A stretch of 64,000 bases of DNA from Nocardioides baekrokdamisoli (GCF_003945325.1 NZ_AP019307.1:620001-684000), one strand, 5' to 3'; counted from the first letter of the stretch, positions 35,042 through 45,248 are shown. Made by a program: numbers and translations. Notes: a model not told the origin generated them from the sequence alone.

Positions 35042-35216
35042 CGCCGAGACCCGGCATCCGTCAGGTCGAGACCCGACGGATGTCAGGCCGAGAACTGAGT
35101 TTGGCGCTCATCGACCGGAATTCAAGGATTTCGCCCTCAACGACCGCAGCATCCGGAGTGCGGATCTCGCGACGACGGATGCCCCATCTCGGCCTGACCG
35201 ATGTCGGGTCTCGGCG
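35042..35216. repeat. Inverted-repeat element with nested 22-bp units between convergent genes
   Basis: The left arm (35042-35071) begins CGCCGAGACCCGGCATCCGT; the right arm (35187-35216) is its reverse complement with 27 of 30 positions matching. A second, inner copy of the 22-bp unit (CGAGACCCGACGGATGTCAG) follows the left arm at 35068-35089, and a degenerate one precedes the right arm. The element fills the gap from the DUF349 stop to the rel stop almost exactly. It could be a MITE-like repeat or a two-way terminator; no T-runs are seen. Confidence 0.7.
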
Positions 35217-35217
35217 C

Positions 35218-37506
35218 TCAGGCGGTGATGCGGTACGCGTCAAACACGCCCGGCACATGGCGTACGGCGTTGAGCACCGTGTTCAGGTGCTTCGCATCAG
35301 CCATCTCGAAGGTGAACTTCGACTTGGCGACGCGGTCGCGGGAGGTCGTCAGCGAGGCCGAGAGGATGTTCACGTGCGCATCCGAGATCGCCATCGTGAT
35401 GTCCGACAGTAGGCGGGCACGGTCCAGCGCCTCGACCTGGATGTTGACCAGGAAGCTGGAGTTGCCGGTCGGAGCCCATTCGACGTCGACCAACCTCTCA
35501 GGCTGAGCCTTGAGCTCGGCAGCGTTGGTGCAGTCGGTGCGATGCACCGAGACTCCCCCGCCCTTGGTGACGAAGCCGAGGATCTCGTCCGGCGGCACCG
35601 GGGTGCAGCACTTGGCGAGCTTGACCCAGATCTCCGGTGACCCGGCGACGACGACACCAGCGTCACCACCGAGCACGGGAGAGCGTCGCGGACGGTGGAC
35701 CGGCTCCGCGCGTACGACCTCCTGGTCCTCGAGGCCGTGCTCGTGCTCGACCCGATGCACGACGGCCTGGGCGCCGATGTTGCCCTCGCCGACGGCGGCA
35801 TAGAGCGCGGAGACGTCGGCCAGGTTGAAGTGTGCGGCCACAGTCGACAGCGACTCATGCGACATCAGTCGCTTGAGGGAGTGCCCGTCCTTGCGGATGA
35901 GCTTCGCGATCTGCTCCTGGCCCTTCTCGATCGCCTCTTCGCGGCGCTCCTTGGTGAACCACTGCCGGATCTTCGACCGAGCCCGCTGCGACTTCACGAA
36001 CATCAGCCAGTCCTGCGAGGGCCCGGCCGTCGGCGCGCGGGAGGTGAGCACCTCGACCGAGTCACCACTCTTGAGCGAGGACTCGAGCGGTACCAGCCGG
36101 CCATTGACGCGGGCGCCGACCGTCCGGTGGCCGACCTCGGTGTGCACGGCGTACGCGAAGTCGACCGGGGTGGCATCGGCCGGCAGTGCGATCACGTCGC
36201 CCTTCGGCGTGAAGACGTACACCTCACTGCGATTCATCTCGAAGCGCAGTGAGTCGAGGAACTCACCCGGGTCCTGCACCTCGGACTGCCAGTCCATGAG
36301 CTGCTTGACCCAGCCCATGTCGGCATCGGAGCGACGCTCGGTGTCGACGGCGTTGCGGCCGTTCTCCTTGTACTTCCAGTGGGCCGCGACACCGTATTCA
36401 GCGCGGCGGTGCATGGAGAACGTACGGATCTGCATCTCGACGGCTTTGCCGGCCGGACCGATCACCGTCGTGTGCAGCGACTGGTACAGGTTGAACTTCG
36501 GGATCGCGACATAGTCCTTGAAGCGACCCAGGACCGGGCTCCAGCGGGAGTGGAGCACGCCGAGGACCGAGTAACAGTCCCGGTCATTGTCGACGAGGAT
36601 CCGGATCCCGACCAGGTCGTAGATGTCGGTGAACTCTTTCCCGCCGACGACCATCTTCTGATAGATCGAGTAGTAGTGCTTCGGTCGGCCGGTGACCGTG
36701 GCCTTGATCTTGGCGTCCGTCAGATCGCCCTCGACCTGCTTGATCACGTCAGCGAGGAACTGGTCGCGCGAGGGGGCCCGATCAGCGACCAGGCGGACGA
36801 TCTCGTCGTAGATCTTGGGGTGCAACGTCGCAAAGGCGAGGTCCTCGAGCTCCCACTTGATCGTGTTCATGCCGAGGCGGTGAGCCAGCGGCGCGTAGAT
36901 GTCGAGGGTCTCCCGGGCGGATCGTTCCTGGGACTTCTGCGGGACGTACCGCAGTGTCCGCATGTTGTGCAGCCGGTCGGCCAGTTTGATGACGAGCACG
37001 CGGATGTCCTTCGACATCGCGACAACCATCTTGCGGATGGTCTCGGCCTGCGCGTTCTCGCCGTAGTGGACCTTGTCGAGCTTGGTGACACCGTCGACCA
37101 GCGCTGCGACCTCGCCGCCGAAGTCGACGGTCAGTTCCTCCAGCGTGTACGGCGTGTCCTCCACCGTGTCGTGCAGCAAGGCAGCGACCAGGGTCGCCTC
37201 GGTCATGCCCAGCTCGGCGAGGATCACGGTCACCGCGAGCGGGTGGGTGATGTACGGATCGCCGCTCTTGCGCAGCTGCCCCTCGTGGAACCGCTCGGCG
37301 GTCAGGTATGCGCGCTCCAGGAGCGCAAGATCAGCCTTCGGGTGGTTCGTACGCACCGCACGGAAGAGCGGCTCGAGGACCGGGTTGCCACCGCTGGTGC
37401 GCCCCACGCGCGCCAGGCGCGTCCGCATGCTCCGTGCCGAGGACGCGTCGCGAGCGATCACACCCCGCTCCCGCGGGGGCGCGGGTGACCGTTCGGCGTC
37501 CTCCAT
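35218..37506 (-). CDS. rel: Bifunctional (p)ppGpp synthetase/hydrolase
   Basis: Long RSH enzyme that makes and breaks the stringent-response alarmone on the ribosome. Its 762 residues have the standard order: HD hydrolase ([20 protein letters not shown]), synthetase ([20 protein letters not shown], then [20 protein letters not shown]), TGS ([20 protein letters not shown]), a zinc-finger-type region ([19 protein letters not shown]) and a C-terminal ACT domain. Both active sites look intact. The ATG at 37506 is preceded by TAGACT, so the message may be leaderless. The apt gene often found between rel and secF is absent. Confidence 0.96.
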   Translation of the reverse strand: MEDAERSPAPPRERGVIARDASSARSMRTRLARVGRTSGGNPVLEPLFRAVRTNHPKADLALLERAYLTAERFHEGQLRKSGDPYITHPLAVTVILAELGMTEATLVAALLHDTVEDTPYTLEELTVDFGGEVAALVDGVTKLDKVHYGENAQAETIRKMVVAMSKDIRVLVIKLADRLHNMRTLRYVPQKSQERSARETLDIYAPLAHRLGMNTIKWELEDLAFATLHPKIYDEIVRLVADRAPSRDQFLADVIKQVEGDLTDAKIKATVTGRPKHYYSIYQKMVVGGKEFTDIYDLVGIRILVDNDRDCYSVLGVLHSRWSPVLGRFKDYVAIPKFNLYQSLHTTVIGPAGKAVEMQIRTFSMHRRAEYGVAAHWKYKENGRNAVDTERRSDADMGWVKQLMDWQSEVQDPGEFLDSLRFEMNRSEVYVFTPKGDVIALPADATPVDFAYAVHTEVGHRTVGARVNGRLVPLESSLKSGDSVEVLTSRAPTAGPSQDWLMFVKSQRARSKIRQWFTKERREEAIEKGQEQIAKLIRKDGHSLKRLMSHESLSTVAAHFNLADVSALYAAVGEGNIGAQAVVHRVEHEHGLEDQEVVRAEPVHRPRRSPVLGGDAGVVVAGSPEIWVKLAKCCTPVPPDEILGFVTKGGGVSVHRTDCTNAAELKAQPERLVDVEWAPTGNSSFLVNIQVEALDRARLLSDITMAISDAHVNILSASLTTSRDRVAKSKFTFEMADAKHLNTVLNAVRHVPGVFDAYRITA

Positions 37507-37512
37507 GCAGGG

Positions 37513-37518
37513 AGTCTA
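37513..37518 (-). promoter_or_regulatory. -10 box of rel
   Basis: TAGACT, 6 nt before the ATG at 37506, would make a leaderless transcript. The same hexamer occurs before efp (9260-9255) and yajC (40884-40879). No good -35 box is visible. Confidence 0.45.
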
Positions 37519-37555
37519 GTGGTGCGTGTGTGACGTCCCGCGTGCGCGGGTCGTA

Positions 37556-38797
37556 CTACTTGCGCTTGGACCGGGACGTGCGGTTGGGCTGCGGTCGACC
37601 GGCGGCGCCGGAGTCCCGTACGGGCGACTTGCTCTCAGGCGTCGTGCGTCCGCTCAGGTCGCCGGTCGGGCGATAGCCCGGGGTGTGCCCCTGCGTCGGG
37701 ATCGGGTCGCCCTCGTCACCGATCATGTCGGCGTCCAGCGGCTCCTCGATCGCCATGTCCTCGGTGAAGACCGGCACCGCGGCGTACTTGTCGTCCTTCT
37801 TGGCCCTCGCGTTGGCACGACGCGCAGCCTCCTTGACGAGCTTCTCCCCGGACTTGATGTGCACCAGGAACGGGGTGGCGATGAAGATCGAGGAGTACGT
37901 ACCGGCGGCCATACCAACGAACAGCGCCAGCGAGATGTCCTTGAGCGAGCTCGCACCCAGGAGCAGCGTCGACGTCACGAGAATGGCCGCGACCGGCAGC
38001 AAGGCGACCAGGGAGGTGTTGATCGAGCGGACCAGAGTCTGGTTCAGCGCGAGGTTCGCGGCACCCGCGTACGACTGCCTGCTGGCGCGCAGGTTCTTCG
38101 TGTTCTCACGCACCTTGTCGAAGACGACGACGGTGTCGTAGAGCGAGAAGCCGAGGATGGTCAGGAAGCCGGTGACAGTCGCGGGCGTGACCTCGAAGCC
38201 GGACAGCGCGTACACGCCGACGGTGATCACGACGTCGTGGGCAAGTGCCAACAGCGCCGCTGCAGACATCTTCCACTCGCGGAAGTAGGCCCAGATGAAC
38301 AGCGCCACCAGCACCAGGAAGACGCCGAGACCCCATTCCATCTTGTGCAGGACCTGGGTGCCCCAGCTCTTGCCGACGGTGCTGGAACTGATCTGGTTGG
38401 CGTCGACTCCGGCGTCGGCGGCAAGGATGCTCTGCACCTTCAGATCATCGGCGCTGCCGCTGGGGATGGTCCGGGTCTCGACGAGGATCGAGGCCTTGTT
38501 GCTCACCGGGTTGTACGCGGTCGTGACCGTCGGGGTCGCAGCGGCAGCGATGCCCGATCCGTTGAGATCGTTGCGGATCTTATCGACCACGCTCTGCGAG
38601 GAGGTCGCCACCTGGACGGTGTAGGAGTTGCCGCCCTTGAACTCGATGCCGAGGTTCAGCCCACGTACGGTCAGGCCGAGGACTGCCGCCACCAGAATGA
38701 CGCCGGACGCGGCGTACCAGAGCCACTTGCGACCGACGAAGTCGATCGACCTCTGCCCCGTGTAGAGCTGGTTGCCGATCCGTGAGAACGCGCCCAT
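37556..38797 (-). CDS. secF: Protein translocase subunit SecF
   Basis: Six-helix membrane protein that works with SecD to pull proteins through SecYEG with the proton gradient. Of 413 residues, LNLGIEFKGGNSYTVQV is the diagnostic N-terminal D1-type stretch; VGPSWG is replaced by VGKSWGTQVLHKMEWGL. LALAHDVVITVGVYALSGFEV, TVTGFLTILGFSLYDTVVVF and RSINTSLVALLPVAAILV are the conserved membrane motifs. The C-terminal tail of about 90 residues is charged and Pro-rich. The ATG at 38797 overlaps the secD stop by one base. Confidence 0.96.
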   Translation of the reverse strand: MGAFSRIGNQLYTGQRSIDFVGRKWLWYAASGVILVAAVLGLTVRGLNLGIEFKGGNSYTVQVATSSQSVVDKIRNDLNGSGIAAAATPTVTTAYNPVSNKASILVETRTIPSGSADDLKVQSILAADAGVDANQISSSTVGKSWGTQVLHKMEWGLGVFLVLVALFIWAYFREWKMSAAALLALAHDVVITVGVYALSGFEVTPATVTGFLTILGFSLYDTVVVFDKVRENTKNLRASRQSYAGAANLALNQTLVRSINTSLVALLPVAAILVTSTLLLGASSLKDISLALFVGMAAGTYSSIFIATPFLVHIKSGEKLVKEAARRANARAKKDDKYAAVPVFTEDMAIEEPLDADMIGDEGDPIPTQGHTPGYRPTGDLSGRTTPESKSPVRDSGAAGRPQPNRTSRSKRK

Positions 38798-40488
38798 CAG
38801 GCCTTACCTCCGACAGTGATGGCGTCAACGCCGAGGGTACGTGCGTCCAGTCCGGAGAGCCGGTGACCACGATTGAAAAACCGGCGCAGCGACAGGAGCT
38901 TGACCAGCGGGTGCGTGAAGTAGAAGAACACCACCAGGTCGATGACCGTCGAGAGCCCGAGCATGAAGGCGAAGCCCTTCACGTCGTTGGACGCGAAGAA
39001 GTAGAGCGTCAGAGCCGCCAACAGGGAGACCGAGTCGGCTGCCAGACACGTACGCCGTGCCCGGACCCAGGCGGCATCGACCGCGACACGCATCGACTTG
39101 CCGTCACGCATCTCATCTCGGATGCGCTCGAAGTACACGATGAAGGAGTCGGCGGTGATGCCGACCGCGACGATCAGACCGGCGATGCCGGGCAGGTCGA
39201 GGGTGACGCCCGCGCCCTTGGAGAGCAGCGCCACCAGGGAGTACGTCGCGGCACCGGCGAACATCAGGGAACCGATGACCACCAGCCCGAGTCCGCGGTA
39301 GTACACGAGCGAGAAGATCATCACCAGGAGCAGACCGATCGCGCCGGCCCACAGTCCTGCGGAGAGTTGGCTCCCGGCCAACTCAGGTCCGATGACCTGG
39401 ACTTCCTGGACGTCAAACTTGACGGGGAGCTGCCCGAACTTGAGGTTGTTGGAGAGCGACTTCGCCTGGTCGAGCGTGAAGTTGCCGGTGATCTGGGCAT
39501 TGCCGCCGCCGATGCGCTGGCTCGCGGTCGGCGCCGAAACGACCTGCCCGTCGACGGTGATGGCGAACTGGCCGCCGGTGCCAGCGATGTACGCGGTGGT
39601 GTCCGCGAAGACCTTGCTGCCGGCGTCCTTGAGGCTCAGGTCGACCTCGTAGGAGGCCGAGTTCGCCGACTGCCCGTACGAGGCGCTGGAGAGCTCGGTG
39701 CCCTCGATGATCGCCGGGGTCAGGAGGTACTTGCGCAGACCCTGCTGCGCGGCCGGGATCGGGTTGCCGTTCGCGTCCTTGGCATTGGGGTCCGGCTGGT
39801 CGCACGTGACGAGCGGCTTTCCCGGGACGTCGTTGACCGGCGTGCCGCAGATGTAGCTCTCGTACGCCGTTGCCGCTGCCTGCTCGTCCAGGCCGGCGCC
39901 CGTGAAGTACTTCTTGGCGTCGGCGAGGCTCATCACGTCGCTGGGAGTGGCGCTCGGCGCCGCGGTGGCCGTCGGCGTCGTCGAGGCCGTCGGCTTGATG
40001 GAGGCGGACGGGGTCGGCTTGGCCGTGGTCGAAGGACTCGCGAACGGTGCCCTCTTCGCGAGCGGACCGACCGCGGACCTGGCGAGGCCCTGGCAGATGG
40101 TGTCGCTGCCGGTGGAACACACGACCAGACGGAAGCGCAATTGGCTCGGCGCCGAGATCGCCTTCACGATGTTTTCGGACGCCTGTCCCTTGCCGGGAAT
40201 GGCCACGTCGATGCCGCTACCGCCGTCGGTCGTCACCTTGGCACCCGACACGCCGGAGCCGTTGGCGCGCTGATCGATGATGTCGCGGGCCAGCGCGAAC
40301 GAGTCGGAGGTGAGGGTCTGTCCGCCCTGTTGGGTCGACGCCTTGAGCCGGACCATCTGGCCGCCCTGCAGATCGAGACCCAACTGCGGCTTCCACGCGT
40401 TGTTGACGCCGATGAGTACGTACGCGAGCGCCAGGATCGCGCCGAAGATGAAGAGCGTCCGCGACGGACGCATGGTCTGGCTCGCCAT
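38797..40488 (-). CDS. secD: Protein translocase subunit SecD
   Basis: Partner of SecF. Of 563 residues, LGLDLQGGQMVRLKAS and DIIDQRANGSGVSGAKV mark the N-terminal P1 region. A Thr/Pro/Ser-rich insert (TAKPTPSASIKPTASTTPT, about residues 153-172) of the kind seen in actinobacteria lies in the extracytoplasmic part. SLSNNLKFGQLPVKFDVQEV, then the membrane domain with DLPGIAGLIVAVGITADSFI and KGFAFMLGLSTVIDLVVFF. The ATG at 40488 overlaps the yajC stop (TGATG). Confidence 0.96.
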   Translation of the reverse strand: MASQTMRPSRTLFIFGAILALAYVLIGVNNAWKPQLGLDLQGGQMVRLKASTQQGGQTLTSDSFALARDIIDQRANGSGVSGAKVTTDGGSGIDVAIPGKGQASENIVKAISAPSQLRFRLVVCSTGSDTICQGLARSAVGPLAKRAPFASPSTTAKPTPSASIKPTASTTPTATAAPSATPSDVMSLADAKKYFTGAGLDEQAAATAYESYICGTPVNDVPGKPLVTCDQPDPNAKDANGNPIPAAQQGLRKYLLTPAIIEGTELSSASYGQSANSASYEVDLSLKDAGSKVFADTTAYIAGTGGQFAITVDGQVVSAPTASQRIGGGNAQITGNFTLDQAKSLSNNLKFGQLPVKFDVQEVQVIGPELAGSQLSAGLWAGAIGLLLVMIFSLVYYRGLGLVVIGSLMFAGAATYSLVALLSKGAGVTLDLPGIAGLIVAVGITADSFIVYFERIRDEMRDGKSMRVAVDAAWVRARRTCLAADSVSLLAALTLYFFASNDVKGFAFMLGLSTVIDLVVFFYFTHPLVKLLSLRRFFNRGHRLSGLDARTLGVDAITVGGKA

Positions 40489-40805
40489 CAGTCGGTCTCC
40501 ACAGCCTCGTCAGTCGGCGCAGCGGCGTCGTCAGCCTCGTCGGACTTCTCCGGGGTCACGTTCGCGATGGCCACGCGCGTGACATGGATGACGACGCCCG
40601 GCGCGATCTCGACGCCGATCTTGGCGGAGTCCTCGTCGACCGATGCGACGCGACCGAAAATGCCCGAGGTCAGCATGACCTCCGCGCCGACCGAGGCCGT
40701 CGCCTGGTCCCGACGCATCTCCTTGTTCCGCTTGGAGGCGGGTCGGATGAAGACCGCCCACAGAATGACGAAGAAGACTGCGTAGACAGCCAGCGTGACG
40801 TTCAC
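40488..40805 (-). CDS. yajC: Preprotein translocase accessory subunit YajC
   Basis: A 105-residue single-helix protein of the SecDF-YajC complex. VYAVFFVILWAVFIRPASKR is the membrane segment and its basic flank; the cytoplasmic part reads GAEVMLTSGIFGRVASVDED and VVIHVTRVAIANV, followed by an acidic tail. The start is GTG at 40805, because GAGG lies 9 nt upstream; a TTG at 40820 is open but lacks a ribosome site. A TAGACT box at 40884-40879 may start a yajC-secD-secF transcript. Confidence 0.93.
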   Translation of the reverse strand: MNVTLAVYAVFFVILWAVFIRPASKRNKEMRRDQATASVGAEVMLTSGIFGRVASVDEDSAKIGVEIAPGVVIHVTRVAIANVTPEKSDEADDAAAPTDEAVETD

Positions 40806-40888
40806 AAGGACCAACCTCAAAAGGTGCGCAACAGATGAAGATCAGCGCGCCATACAGGTCGACGCTGACCGAGGTGTGAGTCTAGCCG

Positions 40889-41980
40889 TCAGCTGAAGTC
40901 GAGAGTGTCATCCGCGGACCCGTCCACCAGATAAGCACCGACACCTGCCGGCGGGGTCAGGCCGAGATGGCGCCAGGCAGCGGGAGTCGCGACCCGTCCG
41001 CGGGGCGTACGCGCCAGGAAACCGTTGCGGACCAGGAACGGTTCCGCCACCTCCTCGACGGTTTCCCGCTCCTCGCCGACGGCGACCGCGAGCGTCGAGA
41101 TCCCGACCGGACCTCCCCCGAATCGACGCACCAGGGCATCGAGTACGCCTCGGTCCAGGCGGTCGAGACCGAGGGGATCGACTTCGTACAGATCCAATGC
41201 CTGCGAGGCGATCTCGTGCGTCACCACTCCGTCGGCTCGCACCTGCGAGAAGTCCCGTACGCGCCGCAGGAGCCGGTTCGCGATACGAGGCGTCCCGCGC
41301 GAGCGGGAGGCGATCTCGGCTGCTCCCCCGTCGGTGAAGGCGACATCGAGCAGACCTGCCGAGCGACGAACGATCAGTTCCAGTTCATCGGCCTCATAGA
41401 ACTCCAGGTGCGCGGTGAAGCCGAAGCGGTCACGCAGCGGCCCCGGCAGCAGGCCTGCCCGCGTGGTGGCCCCGACGAGGGTGAACGGTGGCAACTCCAG
41501 CGGGATGCTGGTCGCGCCCGGCCCCTTCCCGATCACCACATCGACCCGGAAGTCCTCCATCGCCAGGTAGAGCATCTCCTCGGCCGGACGTGACATCCGG
41601 TGGATCTCGTCGACGAAGAGGACATCGCCCTCGTTGAGACCCGAGAGGATCGAGGCCAGATCACCCGCATGGGTGATCGCCGGGCCGCTGGTGATCCGCA
41701 GCGGAGCGCCCATCTCGGCAGAGATGATCATCGCCAGCGTGGTCTTGCCGAGACCGGGAGGACCACTGAGCAGGACATGGTCGGACGTACGCCCACGCTG
41801 CCGTGCCGCTTCCAGCACCAGACCCAGCTGCTCACGTACGCGCGTCTGCCCGATGACCTCGTCCAGGGTGCGCGGCCGCAGCGCAGCCTCCACAGCCCGA
41901 TCGTCGGCGCCTGCATCGGCCGCCGTCACGTGCTCCTTGAGGTGCGCCGTCTCCGCGGCAAGAAGGTCGTCCTCGTGCAT
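40889..41980 (-). CDS. ruvB: Holliday junction branch migration ATPase RuvB
   Basis: Hexameric AAA+ motor that drives branch migration with RuvA. Of 363 residues, [20 protein letters not shown], Walker [17 protein letters not shown], Walker [19 protein letters not shown] and [20 protein letters not shown] (sensor 1 and Arg finger) are clear. The winged helix includes [18 protein letters not shown]. An N-terminal extension of about 27 residues precedes the core. The ATG at 41980 is one base after the ruvA stop. Confidence 0.97.
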   Translation of the reverse strand: MHEDDLLAAETAHLKEHVTAADAGADDRAVEAALRPRTLDEVIGQTRVREQLGLVLEAARQRGRTSDHVLLSGPPGLGKTTLAMIISAEMGAPLRITSGPAITHAGDLASILSGLNEGDVLFVDEIHRMSRPAEEMLYLAMEDFRVDVVIGKGPGATSIPLELPPFTLVGATTRAGLLPGPLRDRFGFTAHLEFYEADELELIVRRSAGLLDVAFTDGGAAEIASRSRGTPRIANRLLRRVRDFSQVRADGVVTHEIASQALDLYEVDPLGLDRLDRGVLDALVRRFGGGPVGISTLAVAVGEERETVEEVAEPFLVRNGFLARTPRGRVATPAAWRHLGLTPPAGVGAYLVDGSADDTLDFS

Positions 41981-41981
41981 G

Positions 41982-42575
41982 TCAGGCCCTGCTCAGACTC
42001 TGCAGAGCGGCGCGCAGCAGCAGTCCGACGTTGGCGGCATCGCCGGCCTGGTCGGCCACCGCGTCCACCGCACGCTCGGCGTCCTTGACGTTGTATCCGA
42101 GCCCGACGATCGCCTGGGTGACCTGGTCACGCCACGTGGGCGTTGCCGACACGGCTGCGATCCGCGCGGCGACCGGCGCACCGATCCGGTCCTTGAGTTC
42201 GAGGATCAGACGCTGAGCGCCCTTCTGACCGATGCCCGGAACCCTGGTCAGCGACTTCACGTCGTCACCTGCGATGGCCACACGGATGCCATCCGGTGAC
42301 AGCACCGCCAGCAACGCCTGAGCCAGCTTCGGACCAACGCCGCTGGCCGTCTGCACGAGTTCGAAGACCTGCTTCTCGTCGTCGTCGGCGAAACCGAAGA
42401 GCGTCAGGCTGTCCTCGCGTACGACCAGGCTGCTCGCCAACGTCACGGACTCACCCAGACGCAGTCCGGCGAGCGTGTTCGGCGTCGCCATCAGTTCCAG
42501 ACCGATGCCGCCGACGTCCACGACGGCGCTCGACAGCGTCACGCCCGCGACCGTGCCTCTCACGTACGCGATCAC
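41982..42575 (-). CDS. ruvA: Holliday junction branch migration subunit RuvA
   Basis: Tetrameric DNA-binding clamp at the junction. It has 197 residues: N-terminal OB-fold ([20 protein letters not shown]), helix-hairpin-helix pairs ([40 protein letters not shown]) and a C-terminal domain that binds RuvB ([20 protein letters not shown]). The GTG at 42575 overlaps the ruvC stop (GTGA) and follows AGGGGG. Co-transcribed in the order ruvC-ruvA-ruvB. Confidence 0.97.
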   Translation of the reverse strand: MIAYVRGTVAGVTLSSAVVDVGGIGLELMATPNTLAGLRLGESVTLASSLVVREDSLTLFGFADDDEKQVFELVQTASGVGPKLAQALLAVLSPDGIRVAIAGDDVKSLTRVPGIGQKGAQRLILELKDRIGAPVAARIAAVSATPTWRDQVTQAIVGLGYNVKDAERAVDAVADQAGDAANVGLLLRAALQSLSRA

Positions 42576-43117
42576 CGGGTCCCCCTACCTGCTGCCGCAA
42601 CCGCGGCGGCGTACTTGTTCTGAGCTTCCGTGATCCGCTCGTGCGCGCCGCCCCGCCAGATGTGTGTGATCGCGAGAGCGAGCGCATCAGCGGCGTCAGC
42701 CGGCTTCGGCGGCGCATCCAACCGCAGGATGCGGGTCACCATGGCCGTGACCTGCGCCTTGTCAGCACGGCCGTTGCCGCTGACGGCGGCCTTGACCTCG
42801 GACGGCGTGTGCAGCGCCACCGGTATGCCTCGGCGAGCAGCAACGACCATTGCCAGTCCACTCGCCTGGGCGGTCCCCATGATCGTGGAGACGTCGGATC
42901 GGGCGAAGATCCGTTCGATGGACACCGCATCGGGACGGTGTTCCTCGATCCAGGCGTCGAGTGCCTTCTCGATGGTGACCAGCCGCTCCCAGACCGGCAG
43001 CGTGGACGTCGTCCGCACCACGTTCACGTCGATGAGCCGAAGCGGCCGGCCCACACTTCCTTCGACGACGCCGACACCGCATCGGGTCAGACCCGGGTCG
43101 ATTCCCAGTACGCGCAT
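42572..43117 (-). CDS. ruvC: Crossover junction endodeoxyribonuclease RuvC
   Basis: Cuts Holliday junctions. Of 181 residues, [19 protein letters not shown] holds the first catalytic Asp, [20 protein letters not shown] the Glu, [20 protein letters not shown] the third region and [20 protein letters not shown] the last Asp pair. The ATG at 43117 is preceded by AAAGGCGG and, 11 nt upstream, by a LexA-type box, so the ruvCAB unit is probably SOS-induced. Confidence 0.97.
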   Translation of the reverse strand: MRVLGIDPGLTRCGVGVVEGSVGRPLRLIDVNVVRTTSTLPVWERLVTIEKALDAWIEEHRPDAVSIERIFARSDVSTIMGTAQASGLAMVVAARRGIPVALHTPSEVKAAVSGNGRADKAQVTAMVTRILRLDAPPKPADAADALALAITHIWRGGAHERITEAQNKYAAAVAAAGRGTR

Positions 43118-43128
43118 GTCACCGCCTT

Positions 43129-43144
43129 TCGAACGTCTGTTCGT
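43129..43144 (-). promoter_or_regulatory. LexA-binding SOS box of ruvCAB
   Basis: On the plus strand TCGAACGTCTGTTCGT matches the actinobacterial consensus TCGAAC-N4-GTTCGA at 11 of 12 fixed positions. It is 11 nt from the ruvC start codon, and ruvC is a known LexA target in mycobacteria. The nearby plus-strand hydrolase gene, 64 nt away on the other side, could also be affected. Confidence 0.8.
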
Positions 43145-43207
43145 AAAACGTAATTGACGCCGGCACCCCGGGTGCTCGCGACACGCTGCCGAAGGTCGTC
43201 CGGCATC

Positions 43208-44014
43208 ATGAGCGTCATGACGCGCGATTGGCAGGACGACCAGCCGTACCACCGCTCCGGGTCCGGAGAGACCGTGGTGCTGATCCACGGCTTCACCAGC
43301 AGTTGGCACCTGTGGAAGCCGGTCATCGAGATCCTGGAGAAGGACTACGACGTCCTCGCGCTGTCGGCGCCCGGTCACCTCGGCTGGCTCTGGCCCGACG
43401 GCCTTGAGGTGTCCATGGACAACGCGGTTGCCCTGGTCGAGCAGCGTCTCGGCGAGCTCGGCGTCGGGCAGGCACATGTGGTCGGCAACTCGCTCGGCGG
43501 AGCGATCGCACTCTGGATGGCGTCGCGGGGCACCGCTGCCACTGCGGTCGGCCTTGCCCCGGCGCTCGGCTGGGTGTCGGGCAGCATCCCAGTCGATCGC
43601 CTGTTCCTCGCCTCCCGCAAGGCGGTCACCGAGGCCATGCCGCAGGCCGCCGAGATCTTGGGCTCTCCCGAACTCCGCCAGCAGATCCTGGGTGTCTTCA
43701 TGAACCGCGGCGACCGGGTTCCGTTGGAGGAGGCCGTACGCATGTGGGAGGCCGTCCTGGCCGTGGACCCGATCGAGGACTACCTCCAGGTCCTCCACTC
43801 ATTCGAGCTCCCGACCCTGACCACAGACCAGAAGGCAGCGATCATCTGGTGCGGGGACGACACCCTGCTCCCGTACGACACCTGCTCGCAGGGCTGGATC
43901 GATCACGCTCCGTACGCAGCCTTCAGCACGCTCGAGGGCGTGGGCCACTCCCCCATGTACGACGACCCGCAGCGGGTGTCGGACGCCATCATCGGCGCGA
44001 TCAGGAGCGCGTGA
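43208..44014 (+). CDS. Alpha/beta-fold hydrolase
   Basis: A 268-residue alpha/beta hydrolase of unknown substrate. [20 protein letters not shown] holds the oxyanion HG motif, [17 protein letters not shown] the nucleophile elbow (Ser in GNSLGG), and [20 protein letters not shown] the catalytic His. The acid is probably in the [11 protein letters not shown] strand. The start could be ATG at 43208 or 43217; neither has a Shine-Dalgarno. It is transcribed away from ruvC, and its end overlaps the convergent DUF1801 gene by 14 bases. Confidence 0.85.
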   Translation: MSVMTRDWQDDQPYHRSGSGETVVLIHGFTSSWHLWKPVIEILEKDYDVLALSAPGHLGWLWPDGLEVSMDNAVALVEQRLGELGVGQAHVVGNSLGGAIALWMASRGTAATAVGLAPALGWVSGSIPVDRLFLASRKAVTEAMPQAAEILGSPELRQQILGVFMNRGDRVPLEEAVRMWEAVLAVDPIEDYLQVLHSFELPTLTTDQKAAIIWCGDDTLLPYDTCSQGWIDHAPYAAFSTLEGVGHSPMYDDPQRVSDAIIGAIRSA

Positions 44015-44360
44015 GGCGAGCGTCGATCCCCTCACGGCTGTCGAGGACCATCTGGTCGAACGCCGCTGGCGGGATCAACCGGTCGGCGGTGAACCGTACG
44101 GCGCCACTGCTCGTCGGCAGACCACCCAGCAACCACGCCGCCCGCTCGATCGGCGCCGAACCGAACGGACAGAGCGAGAATCCGTGGGCGCGTACGACGA
44201 TCGCCACCAGACCCCGGTCGCGGTACGCCAGGGCGGCCATCCCGTACTTGCGTGCGGGTATCGCCTCGGGCACCAGCTCCAGGGCTCGCGTGTAGTAACC
44301 GCGGATGATGTCCGCGTCTGCCTGTGCAAGTGTCTCCAGATACGCCTCGACCTCGGTCAC
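44001..44360 (-). CDS. DUF1801 / YdhG-like protein
   Basis: A 119-residue protein of the DUF1801 (YdhG/YjhX-like) family. AYLETLAQADADIIRGYYTR opens it and AIPARKYGMAALAYRDRGLV carries the K-x-G-M-x-A-x-x-Y pattern, followed by VVRAHGFSLCPFG. The function of the family is uncertain; some members were proposed to be iron chaperones. The start is GTG at 44360, which begins the family-like sequence; an earlier in-frame start would add an unrelated 18 residues. Lies between yebC and ruvC, convergent with the hydrolase. Confidence 0.8.
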   Translation of the reverse strand: MTEVEAYLETLAQADADIIRGYYTRALELVPEAIPARKYGMAALAYRDRGLVAIVVRAHGFSLCPFGSAPIERAAWLLGGLPTSSGAVRFTADRLIPPAAFDQMVLDSREGIDARLTRS

Positions 44361-44400
44361 GCAGCCAGAATGCCACGCGACCGAGGTCGATCGGATGAGG

Positions 44401-45174
44401 TCAGTCCTCGTCACTCATCTCAGCAAGAACTTCGTCCGTGATGTCAGCGTTGGTGAAGACGTTCTGCACGTCGTCGAGGTCGTCGAGTACGTCCACGAGC
44501 CTCATCACCTTCTCGGCCGTCGGTACGTCGCCGACCGGGATGTCCATGGAGGCGATGAACTCGGACTCGGCCGACTCATAGTCCAGGCCGGCTTCCTCAA
44601 CCGCCTGACGGACCGCGATCACGTCGGTCGCCTCCGAGATCACCTGCCACGTGTCGCCGAGATCGTTGACGTCTTCGGCGCCAGCATCGAGGGTTGCCTC
44701 GAGCACCGCGTCCTCATCCACGTCCTTGCCGCCCTGCGCCTTGTTGAGGACGACGACGCCCTTGCGATTGAACAGCCGCGACACCGAACCCGGGTCGGCC
44801 ATCGTGCCGCCGTTGCGCGTGACAGCGGTACGCACCTCCATCGCGGCGCGGTTCTTGTTGTCGGTCAGACACTCGACGAGCAGCGCGATGCCGCTCGGGC
44901 CGTAGACCTCGTACATGATCGTGTCGTAGGAGACGGCCTCGCCACCGATGCCGGCGCCGCGCTTGACGGCGCGGTCGATGTTGTCGTTCGGGACCGACTG
45001 CTTCTTGGCCTTCTGGATCGCCTCGTACAGCGCCGGGTTGCCGGAGGTGTCAGCGCCCCCAGCCTTCGCCGCGACCTCGATGACCTTGATCAACTTCGCG
45101 AAGCTCTTGGCGCGCTTCTGGTCGATCGCGGCCTTCTTGTGCTTCGTGGTTGCCCATTTGGAGTGGCCAGACAT
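44401..45174 (-). CDS. yebC: YebC/PmpR family translational or transcriptional regulator
   Basis: A 257-residue member of the widely conserved YebC family. [20 protein letters not shown] is the standard start, followed by [40 protein letters not shown] and [20 protein letters not shown]. Older work called these transcription factors; recent work links some members to translation of proline-rich stretches. The ATG at 45174 follows AGGGA. A tandem repeat (45187-45248) lies in its leader. In other actinobacteria it stands directly before ruvC; here two genes intervene. Confidence 0.95.
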   Translation of the reverse strand: MSGHSKWATTKHKKAAIDQKRAKSFAKLIKVIEVAAKAGGADTSGNPALYEAIQKAKKQSVPNDNIDRAVKRGAGIGGEAVSYDTIMYEVYGPSGIALLVECLTDNKNRAAMEVRTAVTRNGGTMADPGSVSRLFNRKGVVVLNKAQGGKDVDEDAVLEATLDAGAEDVNDLGDTWQVISEATDVIAVRQAVEEAGLDYESAESEFIASMDIPVGDVPTAEKVMRLVDVLDDLDDVQNVFTNADITDEVLAEMSDED

Positions 45175-45186
45175 AGGTCCCTACTT

Positions 45187-45248
45187 CTTGAAACGGCACT
45201 GTTTGAGACGTGCACTGCTTGAAAGCGCACTGCTCGAAACGTGCACTG
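45187..45248 (-). repeat. 2 x 31-bp tandem repeat (four 15/16-bp units) in front of yebC
   Basis: On the plus strand the units are CTTGAAACGGCACTG, TTTGAGACGTGCACTG, CTTGAAAGCGCACTG and CTCGAAACGTGCACTG, head to tail at 45187-45201, 45202-45217, 45218-45232 and 45233-45248. The alternating 15 and 16 nt lengths give a 31-bp higher period, close to three helical turns. The array lies between the pdxT stop and the yebC ribosome site. Regular phasing suits cooperative protein binding or a repeated RNA element. Confidence 0.85.

Noticed and set aside
45187..45248. Possible small CRISPR array
   Set aside because: The units are 15-16 nt, contiguous and without spacers, and no cas gene is near.
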